This document shows, one piece after another, positions 26,234-33,944 of a stretch of DNA of 64,000 nucleotides (its first letter is position 1; each line of letters begins with the position of its first letter). The stretch lies in contig JALHLK010000009.1 of NCBI GenBank assembly GCA_022844565.1, forward strand, positions 1-64,000, given 5' to 3'. Below the pieces are notes generated by a model. That model saw nothing but the letters and a program-made list of their open reading frames with translations. It made no database searches and was not told the DNA's origin. The DNA comes from Saprospiraceae bacterium. GTDB taxonomy: Bacteria; Bacteroidota; Bacteroidia; Chitinophagales; Saprospiraceae. A program made the translations under genes and the position numbers.

Positions 26234-26806
26234 ATGATGAAGAAGAATTTGGAAATATTAAATGAATTGAGGATGCTTTCTCCCACCCTTTATGAACTGA
26301 AGGACGGTGGTAGTGACTCAGCGCTAGATACTGAAAATGTCAATGAGTCTTATTTTGAAAATCTTCAAGATATGGTCTTGACTCAGTACCGCATCGAGAC
26401 AATCACTGCGGGCAAAGACGCTATACCTGCAGGTTATTTTAAAGATTTACAAACCGCGGTATTGGACAATGTTGCTCCTAAGAAAGTATTTAACATCCGA
26501 AGCTTATTAAAATATGCAAGTGTGGTAGTATTGATAGCGGTGAGCGCGATCATTGTCACAAAATCATTTATTCAAAGTGAAAACACCGAACAAAACCTTA
26601 TATCTTTCATAGACGAATCAAGTGATGAAGAAATCATGATGGTCTTGGACGGATATACCACCAACCGAAATAATTTCAACCTTATGGTAGACCAAGGTAT
26701 AGTAGACGTTTCTTCTCCAAATTCCAACGCAGAAGAGATGCAAATTTTAGATTATTTGGACGTTAGCGAAAACGAATTATTAGAATCTTATAAAATTATT
26801 AAATAA
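26234..26806 (+). CDS. Putative anti-sigma factor, membrane
   Basis: This 190-residue protein has a single transmembrane helix (LLKYASVVVLIAVSAIIV, around residues 88-105), a cytoplasmic N-terminal part and an acidic periplasmic C-terminal part. No zinc-binding HxxxC anti-sigma motif is visible. It lies 30 nt after an ECF sigma gene and directly before a secreted Spy/CpxP-like gene, the position where anti-sigma factors sit in many Bacteroidota ECF operons. Function is inferred from position and topology. The segment PAGYFKDLQTAVLDNV before the helix resembles a motif seen in Bacteroidota ECF-associated membrane proteins. Confidence 0.65.
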   Translation: MMKKNLEILNELRMLSPTLYELKDGGSDSALDTENVNESYFENLQDMVLTQYRIETITAGKDAIPAGYFKDLQTAVLDNVAPKKVFNIRSLLKYASVVVLIAVSAIIVTKSFIQSENTEQNLISFIDESSDEEIMMVLDGYTTNRNNFNLMVDQGIVDVSSPNSNAEEMQILDYLDVSENELLESYKIIK

Positions 26807-27277
26807 ATGAGCAAAACAACATTAAAAGGATACATTCTAGCTACAGTACTTATTATTGTAGGATCTATGACTGTATTTGCACAAAATCCTGACTACAAAA
26901 GGGGAGAAGTACACGAAAAAATTAAAGCAGAAAAGATAGCCTACTTCACTGATAAATTAGATTTGAATGAAGAAGAGGCTAAAAAATTCTGGCCCGTATT
27001 CAATCAGTACGAGAAAGAAAAAATGGAGATTTTCAAGAGATATAAAGAAACTCCAAAGGCCTACACTTCTATGTCTGATGCCGATGCTGATCAATTTTTA
27101 AAGAATATGGTCGATATCAAAGAAAGAGAATTTCAGATTGAGAAAGAGTATGTCAGTAAATTTAGAAAGGTTCTTGCTCCTAAGAAAGTGGCCGGACTAT
27201 ATTACTACGAAAGAGAATTTAAGAAAGAAGTCTTAGAAAGGGTGAGACATCGTATGCAGAAGAAGACGGAGGATTAG
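26807..27277 (+). CDS. Secreted Spy/CpxP-like helical protein
   Basis: This 156-residue exported protein has a signal peptide (ending TVFAQ) and a long, highly charged helical body: KIAYFTDKLDLNEEEAKKFWPVFNQYEKEKMEIFKRY. This LT/LN-E-E-A-x-x-F-W-P pattern followed by coiled helices is typical of the periplasmic proteins encoded after ECF sigma/anti-sigma pairs in Bacteroidota, and resembles the Spy/CpxP fold that holds unfolded proteins. It begins immediately after the anti-sigma stop. It could report envelope stress to the membrane protein or be an output of the system. Both are inferences. Confidence 0.7.
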   Translation: MSKTTLKGYILATVLIIVGSMTVFAQNPDYKRGEVHEKIKAEKIAYFTDKLDLNEEEAKKFWPVFNQYEKEKMEIFKRYKETPKAYTSMSDADADQFLKNMVDIKEREFQIEKEYVSKFRKVLAPKKVAGLYYYEREFKKEVLERVRHRMQKKTED

Positions 27278-27337
27278 GAAAGAGTCCAAAAGTCAAAAGT
27301 AAGCCAAAGGCTGAAAGTATAAAGAGGATTTAATCAT

Positions 27338-27378
27338 AAAAAAGTCCGACCCAATTTATTTTGAGTCGGACTTTTTTT
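27338..27378. terminator. Bidirectional terminator
   Basis: A hairpin with arms AAAAAGTCCGAC and GTCGGACTTTTT has A and T runs on both sides. It can end the sigma/anti-sigma/Spy-like transcript on the plus strand and the tRNA transcript on the minus strand. Confidence 0.85.
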
Positions 27379-27379
27379 G

Positions 27380-27453
27380 TAGCGTGGGGGAGGCTTGAAC
27401 TCCCGACCTTGCGATTATGAATCGCACGCTCTAACCAGCTGAGCTACCACGCC
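27380..27453 (-). tRNA. tRNA-Met (anticodon CAU)
   Basis: The 74-nt gene folds as a standard cloverleaf. The acceptor arms are GGCGTGG and CCACGCT (one G-U at the end), the D arm is GCTC-AGCTGGTTA-GAGC, and the anticodon stem TGCGA/TCGCA holds the loop TTCATAA, giving anticodon CAT. The T arm is GGGAG-TTCAAGC-CTCCC. The sequence resembles the elongator tRNA-Met of Bacteroidota. A CAT anticodon could also belong to the lysidine-modified tRNA-Ile2, but the body favours Met. The CCA end is not encoded. A bidirectional terminator lies just after its 3' end. Confidence 0.92.
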
Positions 27454-27514
27454 TTCAATTTTTCGAGCCGCAAAGATAAGTCAATCATTTGAATTAAAAA
27501 GAAAAAATTGATTT

Positions 27515-29038
27515 TTATTTCTTTATCAAACTGAAGCCTGTCATCTCACTAGGTTGCTCGACATTCATCAATTCTAGTATGGTAGGCGCTACGTCGGCCA
27601 ATTTTCCTGGATTTAAATGGGTATTTGATTTGTCAATATTTTGCCCAGCTAGAATGACAGGCACTGGATTGGTCGTATGTGCGGTATTTGGACTACCATC
27701 ATCATTGATCATATAATCGCTATTACCATGGTCTGCGATGATCAAAAAATTATATCCTATTGGTAGACATACATCCATGATTTGACCCAAACAGTCATCT
27801 ACTACTTCTGCTGCTTTGATGGCTGCTTCAAATACACCTGTGTGGCCTACCATATCTGTATTGGCAAAATTGAGACATACAAAATCTGGCTCTTCATTTT
27901 CAACATAAGCTAATAATCCATCAGTAATGCCTTGTGCACTCATCTCAGGTTGCAAGTCATACGTTGCTACTTTGGGCGATGGTATCATGACCCTTCCTTC
28001 TCCAGGATAAGCTTCTTCTCTACCTCCTGAGAAAAAGAAAGTGACATGTGGGTATTTTTCGGTTTCTGCTATTCTGAGTTGTTTTAATCCTTTGTTGGCA
28101 ATGACTTCACCTAGGCCATTGGCTACACTATCCTTTTCAAATACTACATCGAGGCCAAAAAACTCTTCGTCATATCTTGTGAAAGTGACCATGTCTATAT
28201 TGAGTGGCTTCATATCATACCCTGGGATCGAAGTCTGTGTCAATACTTTAGTGATTTGTCGTGGTCTGTCTGTGCGAAAATTATAGAAAATGACTAAATC
28301 CTCCTCTTCTATCAAACCGTCTTTTTCCAATACAACGCCTTTTATAAATTCATCTGTGACACCGATTACATACTGATCTTTAATCCATTTTAGTAAATCA
28401 TGGGTAGTCTCCCCTTTGCCATGCACCAACAAGTCATAAGCCAATTGAGTTCTTTCCCATCGATTGTCTCTATCCATAGCATAATATCTACCTATCAGAC
28501 TAGCTATTTTAATAGTACTGCCTTCGATATGATCCATTACATTTTGTAAATAACCCAACCCTGATTTAGGGTCCGTATCCCTTCCATCGGTAAAAGCTTG
28601 AATATAAACTTTTTTAGCGCCTTGCTCTTGTGTGATATCACAAAGGGCTTTGAGATGCTCGATATGACTATGTACCCCGCCATCAGATACCAATCCCATC
28701 AAATGAATTTTTTTATCTCTTGAGATGGCATCTTTGATTGCGGCAATTAAAGTGGCATTTTGATGCAGTTCTTTATCTCTGATTGACTTATTGATTCGAG
28801 CCAATTCTTGGTAAATTACCCTACCTGCACCAATATTGATGTGTCCCACTTCAGAATTACCCATTTGACCATCAGGTAGTCCAACATACTCACCATGGGT
28901 AAAAAGTGTCGCACTTGGATATTTGTCCATCAATGCGTTAAACACGGGTGTATTTGCTTGTGCAATCGCACTTCTCTTTGGGTCAGGTCCTAATCCCCAC
29001 CCGTCGAGAATGATTAGCATAGTTTTATTTGATGACAT
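27515..29038 (-). CDS. gpmI: 2,3-bisphosphoglycerate-independent phosphoglycerate mutase
   Basis: This 507-residue glycolytic enzyme interconverts 3- and 2-phosphoglycerate using two manganese ions. The metal-site Asp sits in ILDGWG (residues 10-15) and the phosphoserine nucleophile is Ser62 in MGNSEVGH. Other conserved blocks are HLMGLVSDGGVHSH, AFTDGRDTDP, IASLIGRYYAMDRDNRWERT, NFRTDRPRQ, NFANTDMVGHTG and IADHGNSDYM. Length is normal. A well-formed Bacteroidota promoter lies upstream (29084-29114), so it is probably a single-gene transcript. Confidence 0.97.
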   Translation of the reverse strand: MSSNKTMLIILDGWGLGPDPKRSAIAQANTPVFNALMDKYPSATLFTHGEYVGLPDGQMGNSEVGHINIGAGRVIYQELARINKSIRDKELHQNATLIAAIKDAISRDKKIHLMGLVSDGGVHSHIEHLKALCDITQEQGAKKVYIQAFTDGRDTDPKSGLGYLQNVMDHIEGSTIKIASLIGRYYAMDRDNRWERTQLAYDLLVHGKGETTHDLLKWIKDQYVIGVTDEFIKGVVLEKDGLIEEEDLVIFYNFRTDRPRQITKVLTQTSIPGYDMKPLNIDMVTFTRYDEEFFGLDVVFEKDSVANGLGEVIANKGLKQLRIAETEKYPHVTFFFSGGREEAYPGEGRVMIPSPKVATYDLQPEMSAQGITDGLLAYVENEEPDFVCLNFANTDMVGHTGVFEAAIKAAEVVDDCLGQIMDVCLPIGYNFLIIADHGNSDYMINDDGSPNTAHTTNPVPVILAGQNIDKSNTHLNPGKLADVAPTILELMNVEQPSEMTGFSLIKK

Positions 29039-29083
29039 AAATTGATTTTTTAATAAAAGGACTCAATCGCTATTATTTTAATG

Positions 29084-29114
29084 CAAATATAGCGTATTGG
29101 AGTAAATATACCAA
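29084..29114 (-). promoter_or_regulatory. Promoter of gpmI
   Basis: On the minus strand TTG (29114-29112), a 20-nt spacer and TATATTTG (29091-29084) match the Bacteroidota housekeeping promoter (TTG at -33, TAnnTTTG at -7). It ends 45 nt before the gpmI start. Confidence 0.75.
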
Positions 29115-29214
29115 ACACTACAATTTTACTAAATCTTTAGTTTTCATTTTGGTATTATGAATTTGTAAAATGAAATGAAAAAGTAATTTTACGGCCATAT
29201 CAAAAAGATGAATT

Positions 29215-29410
29215 CCTACTTTACTCAACAAAGAATTTAGAAAAAGAAGGTTCTACTGCAAATTTAATAGGAAGTTCAGAAACTAGAGGTCAATACTAAA
29301 AACACATTACATGTTCCTTTTAAATGAATTAAAGTGGAGAACCTGTATTTAGAGCTAATAGCTAACTGCTCAAGGCTAACAGCTTTAAACCCTTCATCCA
29401 TTAAAATCGT
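29215..29410. repeat. Diverged intergenic repeat, copy 1
   Basis: This stretch shares order and wording with 30990-31160: an AAATTTAATGG/AGGAA block, then TCCTTTT-AAT, GTAGAACCT-like text and AGCTAAT-GCTAACTGCTCAA-GCTAA-AGCTTTAAA. The two copies flank the fRMsr/DUF4434 gene pair in direct orientation. No gene is visible between gpmI and the fRMsr gene apart from this repeat and the gpmI promoter. Confidence 0.65.
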
Positions 29411-29464
29411 CGTAGAACCAAAAAGAATTGGTATTTATTCTAAATTTGTCCAAAATTAAGAATT

Positions 29465-29938
29465 ATGGCAGAAGACCTCCATTTAATAGAAGGTGATAAG
29501 AAAGTAATCTATGAACATCTTATCCCCCAAATAAAAGCTCTTCTAGAAGGTGAGCAAGATATTATAGCCAATATGGGCAATATCTGCGCTGCATTAAAAG
29601 AGCAATTCAAATGGCTTTGGGTAGGATTTTATATTGTAAAAGATGGAGAATTGGTCTTAGGACCTTTTCAAGGACCTGTAGCTTGTACCCGTATCAAAAA
29701 AGGTAAAGGCGTTTGCGGTACCACATGGCAAGAAGAAAAAACGATTATTGTACCTAATGTCGAGGAGTTTCCCGGGCACATTGCTTGCAGTAGCCTTAGT
29801 GTATCCGAAATAGTCATCCCCGTTTTTAATGGTAAAGAGGTGATCGCAGTATTGGATGTGGACAGTGAAATTGAGGGTCATTTTGATGAGATAGACCAAC
29901 AATTCTTAGAAGAAATCGTCTCTTTTCTTAAATTTTGA
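29465..29938 (+). CDS. GAF-domain free methionine-(R)-sulfoxide reductase
   Basis: This 157-residue single GAF domain protein has the three Cys that define free Met-R-sulfoxide reductase: Cys74 (GPVACTRI), Cys84 (GKGVCGTTW) and Cys108 (GHIACSS). Members reduce the free R isomer of methionine sulfoxide using thioredoxin and so protect against oxidation. The ligand-pocket segment WVGFYIVKDGELVLGPFQG is also present. Length is normal. The DUF4434 gene starts 3 nt after the stop, so they are likely co-transcribed. A TAAATTTG -7 box is at 29441-29448. Confidence 0.92.
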   Translation: MAEDLHLIEGDKKVIYEHLIPQIKALLEGEQDIIANMGNICAALKEQFKWLWVGFYIVKDGELVLGPFQGPVACTRIKKGKGVCGTTWQEEKTIIVPNVEEFPGHIACSSLSVSEIVIPVFNGKEVIAVLDVDSEIEGHFDEIDQQFLEEIVSFLKF

Positions 29939-29941
29939 TTG

Positions 29942-30895
29942 ATGAATGCAGAACTTTTACACATCACTGGTACCTTTATAGATGAAATAAGCCACGATAT
30001 TCCCCACCAAAATTGGTCTCGAAAGGAATGGGATGAGGATTTCCGCCATATGAAAGCCATCGGCATTGACACGGTCATTATGATCAGAGGTGGATATCGA
30101 AAATTTTTAACATGGCCTTCTGAATACCTGATCAAACATCATCAATGTTATCGACCTGGTGAAGATGTGTTGGAAATGCTATTGTCGCTAGCAGATTTAC
30201 ATCAGATGAATTTTTACTTTGGGCTCTATGACAGCGGTAAGTACTGGGATACCAACGATATGAGCCACGAAATAGATGTCAATCGCTTTGTGATCGATGA
30301 AGTTTGGACAAAATACGGGCATCATCCGTCTTTCAAAGGCTGGTATCTCAGTATGGAAATCAGCAGAAAAACCAAAGGAGCCATCGAATCCATATACACA
30401 CTTGGCAAACAGTGCAAAGATATCAGCAACAATTTACCAACCTTCATTTCTCCTTGGATCGATGGGAAAAAAGCGGTCATGGCAGCGCAGTCGGGCCTAA
30501 CAAAAGAGGAGAGCGTCTCTATCAAAGAGCATGAGGAAGAGTGGTCGGAGATATTCAGTGGTATCCACTCCGTAGTTGATGCTGTAGCCTTTCAAGATGG
30601 CCATATTGACTATGATCAGCTCGACGAATTTTTCGGAGTGAATAAACAATTGGCAGATCAATATGGTATGAAGTGTTGGACCAATGCCGAGACTTTCGAC
30701 AGAGATATGCCCATCAAATTTTTACCGATCAAATTTGAAAAACTACGACTCAAGTTAGAAGCCGCCAAACGTATGAATTATGACAAAGCCATCACCTTTG
30801 AATTTTCACATTTTATGAGTCCGCAATCTGCGTATCCACAAGCAGGTCATTTATATAATAGATATAGGGAGTGGGTAGAAGAAATTTGGGTGTAA
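29942..30895 (+). CDS. DUF4434 family putative glycoside-hydrolase-like protein
   Basis: This 317-residue protein matches DUF4434, a TIM-barrel family found mainly in Bacteroidota and related to glycoside hydrolases. The N-terminal block is LHITGTFIDEISHDIPHQNWSRKEWDEDFRHMKAIGIDTVIMIRGGY. Later come FYFGLYDSGKYW, FKGWYLSMEISRK (a Glu after strand four, which could be catalytic), VDAVAFQDGHI and CWTNAETFD (another Glu). No signal peptide is present, so it appears cytoplasmic, which is unusual for a polysaccharide enzyme. The ATG at 29942 is used; the preceding TTG would add one residue. It follows the fRMsr gene by 3 nt. Confidence 0.8.
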   Translation: MNAELLHITGTFIDEISHDIPHQNWSRKEWDEDFRHMKAIGIDTVIMIRGGYRKFLTWPSEYLIKHHQCYRPGEDVLEMLLSLADLHQMNFYFGLYDSGKYWDTNDMSHEIDVNRFVIDEVWTKYGHHPSFKGWYLSMEISRKTKGAIESIYTLGKQCKDISNNLPTFISPWIDGKKAVMAAQSGLTKEESVSIKEHEEEWSEIFSGIHSVVDAVAFQDGHIDYDQLDEFFGVNKQLADQYGMKCWTNAETFDRDMPIKFLPIKFEKLRLKLEAAKRMNYDKAITFEFSHFMSPQSAYPQAGHLYNRYREWVEEIWV

Positions 30896-30915
30896 GTTCC
30901 AAGATAAGAATGAAA

Positions 30916-30955
30916 TTTTAAATTGCCGTGGGTTTCACCCTCCGGTAATTTAAAA
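30916..30955. terminator. Terminator-like hairpin after DUF4434
   Basis: TTTTAAATTGCCG pairs with CGGTAATTTAAAAAA (one G-T pair) around a 14-nt loop, with A/T runs on both sides. It lies 21 nt after the DUF4434 stop. Confidence 0.55.
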
Positions 30956-30989
30956 AATGAAGGTGATTTTGGCGGAATTTATTCATGTA

Positions 30990-31160
30990 ATTGCAAAAAT
31001 CAAGATAAAATCTTCCTTCCAAATTTAATGGAAAGATCAGAAATTACCATTCAATAAATTATCACTTTATATGATCCTTTTGAATAATTTCAGTGGTAGA
31101 ACCTATTTTTTTAAGCTAATGGCTAACTGCTCAAAGCTAATAGCTTTAAAGATATTAATC
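30990..31160. repeat. Diverged intergenic repeat, copy 2
   Basis: This is a direct-repeat partner of 29215-29410. The best-kept part is the AGCTAATGGCTAACTGCTCA stretch followed by AAGCTAATAGCTTTAAA. Its position before the next gene mirrors copy 1. It contains no reading frame that I can support, and the 363-nt gap holds otherwise only a terminator-like hairpin and a TAAATTTG box at 31234-31241. Confidence 0.65.
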
Positions 31161-31258
31161 CTTATAATCTCAGTAAAACAATAATTTTGAGTAAAATTAA
31201 ATTTTAAGAATAGGCTCTCATTTAAATTTTTACTAAATTTGTTATAAAAATATAAATT

Positions 31259-31987
31259 ATGCATAGAAGAATAGACGGGTGGCATAGTCCAAACCTTAAT
31301 AAAAATATGGAAATCGTAGAATATGGACACTACGGTCCAGCGCTTTTATTGCTCCCAACCGCAGCGGCAGACTATCTAGAATACGAAAGATTTCAACTTA
31401 TCGACGCGATCTCTAAATATATCAACGAAGGAAAAGTAAAAGTATATTCTATCAACTCTATCAATAATGAAAGCTGGTTGAATAGTAAAATATCTGGTCG
31501 TGATAAAGTTATCAGACATAACCAATTTAATCAATATATTTACGAAGAGGTGGTACCATATATCAAAGGTAGGACAAGTGAGGGCACACCAATCATCACA
31601 AGCGGTGCCTCTTTTGGAGCCTTACATTCGGCCAATCTTTTCTTCAAAAATCCTTGGGCAATATCGGGATGTATAGCCATGTCAGGATTGTATGACCTAG
31701 GAGCATATACCAAGAGCTATTGGGACGAAGATTGTTATTGGAATAGTCCATTACATTATATTAAAGATTTGTCAGCGGGCCACTTACATCAGATAAGATT
31801 ATCTCCTTACATCAAGGTAATGACTGGAAGCGGCAATTACGAAGATCCAAATGGATCAAGATATATATCAGGAACCTTAAGTAGTCTAGGTATTGATCAT
31901 AGATTGGATATATGGGGCCACGATATAGATCATGATTGGCCTACTTGGAGGAAGATGTTGCCCTATGTTTTGGAGACACAGTTTTAG
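31259..31987 (+). CDS. Esterase-like alpha/beta hydrolase
   Basis: This 242-residue cytoplasmic protein of the esterase D/PHB-depolymerase-like alpha/beta hydrolase group has the nucleophile elbow GASFGA (ITSGASFGALHSANLFF, Ser near residue 119), an acid candidate in the MTGSGNYEDPNGSR segment, and a catalytic His in WGHDIDHDWPTWRKMLPYVL. These proteins are described as S-formylglutathione-hydrolase-like or as homoserine acetyltransferase-like esterases; the exact substrate is unknown. A TAAATTTG -7 box (31234-31241) precedes it and a strong terminator follows at 32001-32045, so it is a single-gene unit. Confidence 0.85.
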   Translation: MHRRIDGWHSPNLNKNMEIVEYGHYGPALLLLPTAAADYLEYERFQLIDAISKYINEGKVKVYSINSINNESWLNSKISGRDKVIRHNQFNQYIYEEVVPYIKGRTSEGTPIITSGASFGALHSANLFFKNPWAISGCIAMSGLYDLGAYTKSYWDEDCYWNSPLHYIKDLSAGHLHQIRLSPYIKVMTGSGNYEDPNGSRYISGTLSSLGIDHRLDIWGHDIDHDWPTWRKMLPYVLETQF

Positions 31988-32000
31988 TTAACCTTAATAT

Positions 32001-32045
32001 AAAAAAGGTCCTACTTTACCAATAAATAAAGTAAGACCTTTTTTT
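32001..32045. terminator. Terminator after the esterase gene
   Basis: AAAAGGTCCTACTTT and AAAGTAAGACCTTTTT form a long stem with one bulged base around a short loop, followed by a T-run on the plus strand. The A-run on the other side would also serve the opposite strand. Confidence 0.8.
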
Positions 32046-32179
32046 AAAACTTCTTTCTTCGTTTCTCCAAGTTAAAAAAATCCTTTTAGTAAAATAAGGG
32101 TCATCAGTTCAAACCTCCCTTTATCCATTAAAGAAATTTAACCTTCTTAACTTTTCTTAATCGCTCTAAATTTTCCTGA

Positions 32180-33205
32180 TTACTCTGCCTCAGGACTTCC
32201 CGCAGCAGGATTATAGGTAGCCTTGATTTTAGCTTCTACTTCAAGAGCAACCTCAGGATTGTCCGCAAAGAATTGTTTAGCAGCTTCACGACCTTGAGCT
32301 ATCTTCGTGTCATTATAAGCAAACCAAGACCCACTTTTTTGAATAATGTTGCATTCGACTCCGATATCAACAATTTCACCCGTTTTTGAAATCCCTTCTC
32401 CAAACATGATGTCAAAAGTTGCTACTTTGAAAGGTGGTGCTAATTTATTTTTAATAACCTTTACTTTGATAGGGTTACCTACTACATTGCCATCCTTATC
32501 TTTGATAGCGGTACCACTTTTTCTAATATCTAATCTTATAGAAGCGTAGAATTTAAGAGCATTACCACCTGTAGTTGTTTCAGGATTACCAAACATAACA
32601 CCAATTTTTTCTCTTAATTGGTTGATAAAAATACAACAACTATTCGTCTTACCGATGGTACCTGTTAGTTTTCTTAGAGCCTGAGACATCAATCTAGCTT
32701 GAAGACCCATTTTAGAATCCCCCATTTCACCTTCGATCTCACTCCGTGGTACTAAGGCTGCTACAGAGTCAATAACTATGATATCAATAGCACCTGACCT
32801 AATCAAGTTTTCTGTAATTTCTAATGCCATTTCCCCATCATCAGGCTGGGCCACAAGTAAATTTTCAGTATCAACTCCTAATCCTTGTGCATAAGCTCTG
32901 TCAAAGGCATGCTCTGCATCAATAAACGCAGCTATACCACCATTTTTTTGTGCATTAGCTATAGCATGAATGGCTAAGGTTGTTTTTCCAGACGACTCAG
33001 GACCGTAGATTTCTATAACTCTTCCCTTTGGCAATCCGCCTATACCCAACGCTATATCAAGACCTAGCGAACCTGTGGATATTACCTCTGTCATGACCAT
33101 AGGTTTATCACCCAATTTCATCACCACGCCTTTACCAAAATCCTTTTCTAATTTATCGATTGTGGTTTTCAGCGATTTTAATTTCTCTTCTCTTTCTTTT
33201 GACAT
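32180..33205 (-). CDS. recA: Recombinase RecA
   Basis: This 341-residue DNA recombinase loads on single-stranded DNA and drives strand exchange. Walker A is GPESSGKT (residues 68-75), Walker B is in [10 protein letters not shown], and the DNA-binding loops lie in [26 protein letters not shown] and [30 protein letters not shown]. The start is the ATG at 33205 ([10 protein letters not shown]). An in-frame TTG at 33241 would extend it by 12 residues but lies inside a TATATTTG -7 box (33239-33246), so it cannot be used. Upstream are two terminator-ended modules (33355-33610) that separate recA from the lipoprotein gene. Confidence 0.98.
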   Translation of the reverse strand: MSKEREEKLKSLKTTIDKLEKDFGKGVVMKLGDKPMVMTEVISTGSLGLDIALGIGGLPKGRVIEIYGPESSGKTTLAIHAIANAQKNGGIAAFIDAEHAFDRAYAQGLGVDTENLLVAQPDDGEMALEITENLIRSGAIDIIVIDSVAALVPRSEIEGEMGDSKMGLQARLMSQALRKLTGTIGKTNSCCIFINQLREKIGVMFGNPETTTGGNALKFYASIRLDIRKSGTAIKDKDGNVVGNPIKVKVIKNKLAPPFKVATFDIMFGEGISKTGEIVDIGVECNIIQKSGSWFAYNDTKIAQGREAAKQFFADNPEVALEVEAKIKATYNPAAGSPEAE

Positions 33206-33238
33206 TTTATCTTTGTAATCTTTTAAATTATGGATTGA

Positions 33239-33246
33239 CAAATATA
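33239..33246 (-). promoter_or_regulatory. Candidate -7 box of recA
   Basis: TATATTTG on the minus strand, 33 nt before the recA ATG, matches TAnnTTTG and settles the start choice. No TTG lies 17-23 nt further upstream. No LexA-type palindrome was recognised. Confidence 0.5.
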
Positions 33247-33354
33247 TATGATTTTTTTATATTTATACGCATAAAGACTCAAAAAGAAGATTTTTAGATG
33301 AAATGAATTACACATATAGTTAACGACCACAAGACGATGGGTTTAGGTTACTCA

Positions 33355-33482
33355 ATGACAAAAAAAAAGGTGGCTCCCCCCAGATACCACCTTTATGCAA
33401 TTATATTCCCATGAACATATCTCACGAAAAAACCATGGACTTTTATATAAAAAACACTACTCTCTTATTTTAATCAAAGTTT
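33355..33482 (-). ncRNA. Candidate small RNA/leader module 2 upstream of recA
   Basis: Read on the minus strand, this module has a segment AGATATGTTCATGGGAATAT (33422-33403) followed by a stem AAAGGTGG/CCACCTTT (33394-33366) and a run of nine T. It is a second, diverged copy of the module at 33483-33610. Both contain a five-codon frame of the type Met-Phe-Met-Gly-Ile/Leu-stop just before the terminator. No longer protein is possible. It may be a small RNA, a leader that attenuates recA transcription, or a duplicated terminator. Confidence 0.45.
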
Positions 33483-33610
33483 TAAAAAAACTCAATAATT
33501 GGTATCCCTTTTACTTTTAAAAGATTATGGCCAATTATTGAGTTTTATAATCCCATGAACATATCTATCAATTCTCTAATTCTTTAATCAGAGTGAGCTT
33601 TGATTTTAAT
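33483..33610 (-). ncRNA. Candidate small RNA/leader module 1 upstream of recA
   Basis: On the minus strand it runs from a TCTGATTAAAG segment through AGATATGTTCATGGGATTAT (33566-33547) into a 16-bp perfect stem (33546-33531 with 33502-33487) closed by a 28-nt loop and followed by seven T. This is a strong intrinsic terminator. The conserved leader segment differs in one base from that of the module next to it, while the terminator stems are unrelated in sequence. The upstream lipoprotein gene already has its own terminator (33889-33922), so these modules belong to separate transcripts. Confidence 0.5.
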
Positions 33611-33888
33611 GTACTGCAAAGATCAATCTATTTTTATTTGAAAAAAAATACAAATTTTTGGCTTTGTAATATTTAAATTATTATAAATTGTATCTTATTG
33701 AAAATCTATATAATAAATATTATATTTTCTTCGACCGTACGAGTCTTTTAAGATGAAAAATCTTCTTTTTTAAAATAATTTGCTCATTTAGGCGAGTCAA
33801 ATTTGATAAAGATTTAGCAAAGATAAAAGTAATAAATAATTTTATAAATCTACAATATTTATTACGCTAAATACTGTCTAAAACTAAA

Positions 33889-33922
33889 ATAGAGGTATTT
33901 TATATCATTAAAATACCTCTAT
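33889..33922 (-). terminator. Terminator of the lipoprotein gene
   Basis: ATAGAGGTATTTTA and TAAAATACCTCTAT form a perfect 14-bp stem around a 6-nt loop, followed on the minus strand by TTTTAG. It lies 23 nt after the stop of the gene at 33945. The remaining 33611-33888 is AT-rich with a TATCTTTG box on the minus strand at 33818-33825 and nothing else I can name. Confidence 0.8.
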
Positions 33923-33944
33923 ATCTACCACATAAAAATTAATA

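Noticed and set aside
32180-33205. Intein or insertion in recA
   Set aside because: The reading runs through all motifs at the normal length without extra sequence.
33205-33246. recA starting at the upstream TTG (33241)
   Set aside because: The extra 12 codons overlap a -7 promoter box and are not typical of RecA; the ATG at 33205 gives the usual N-terminus.
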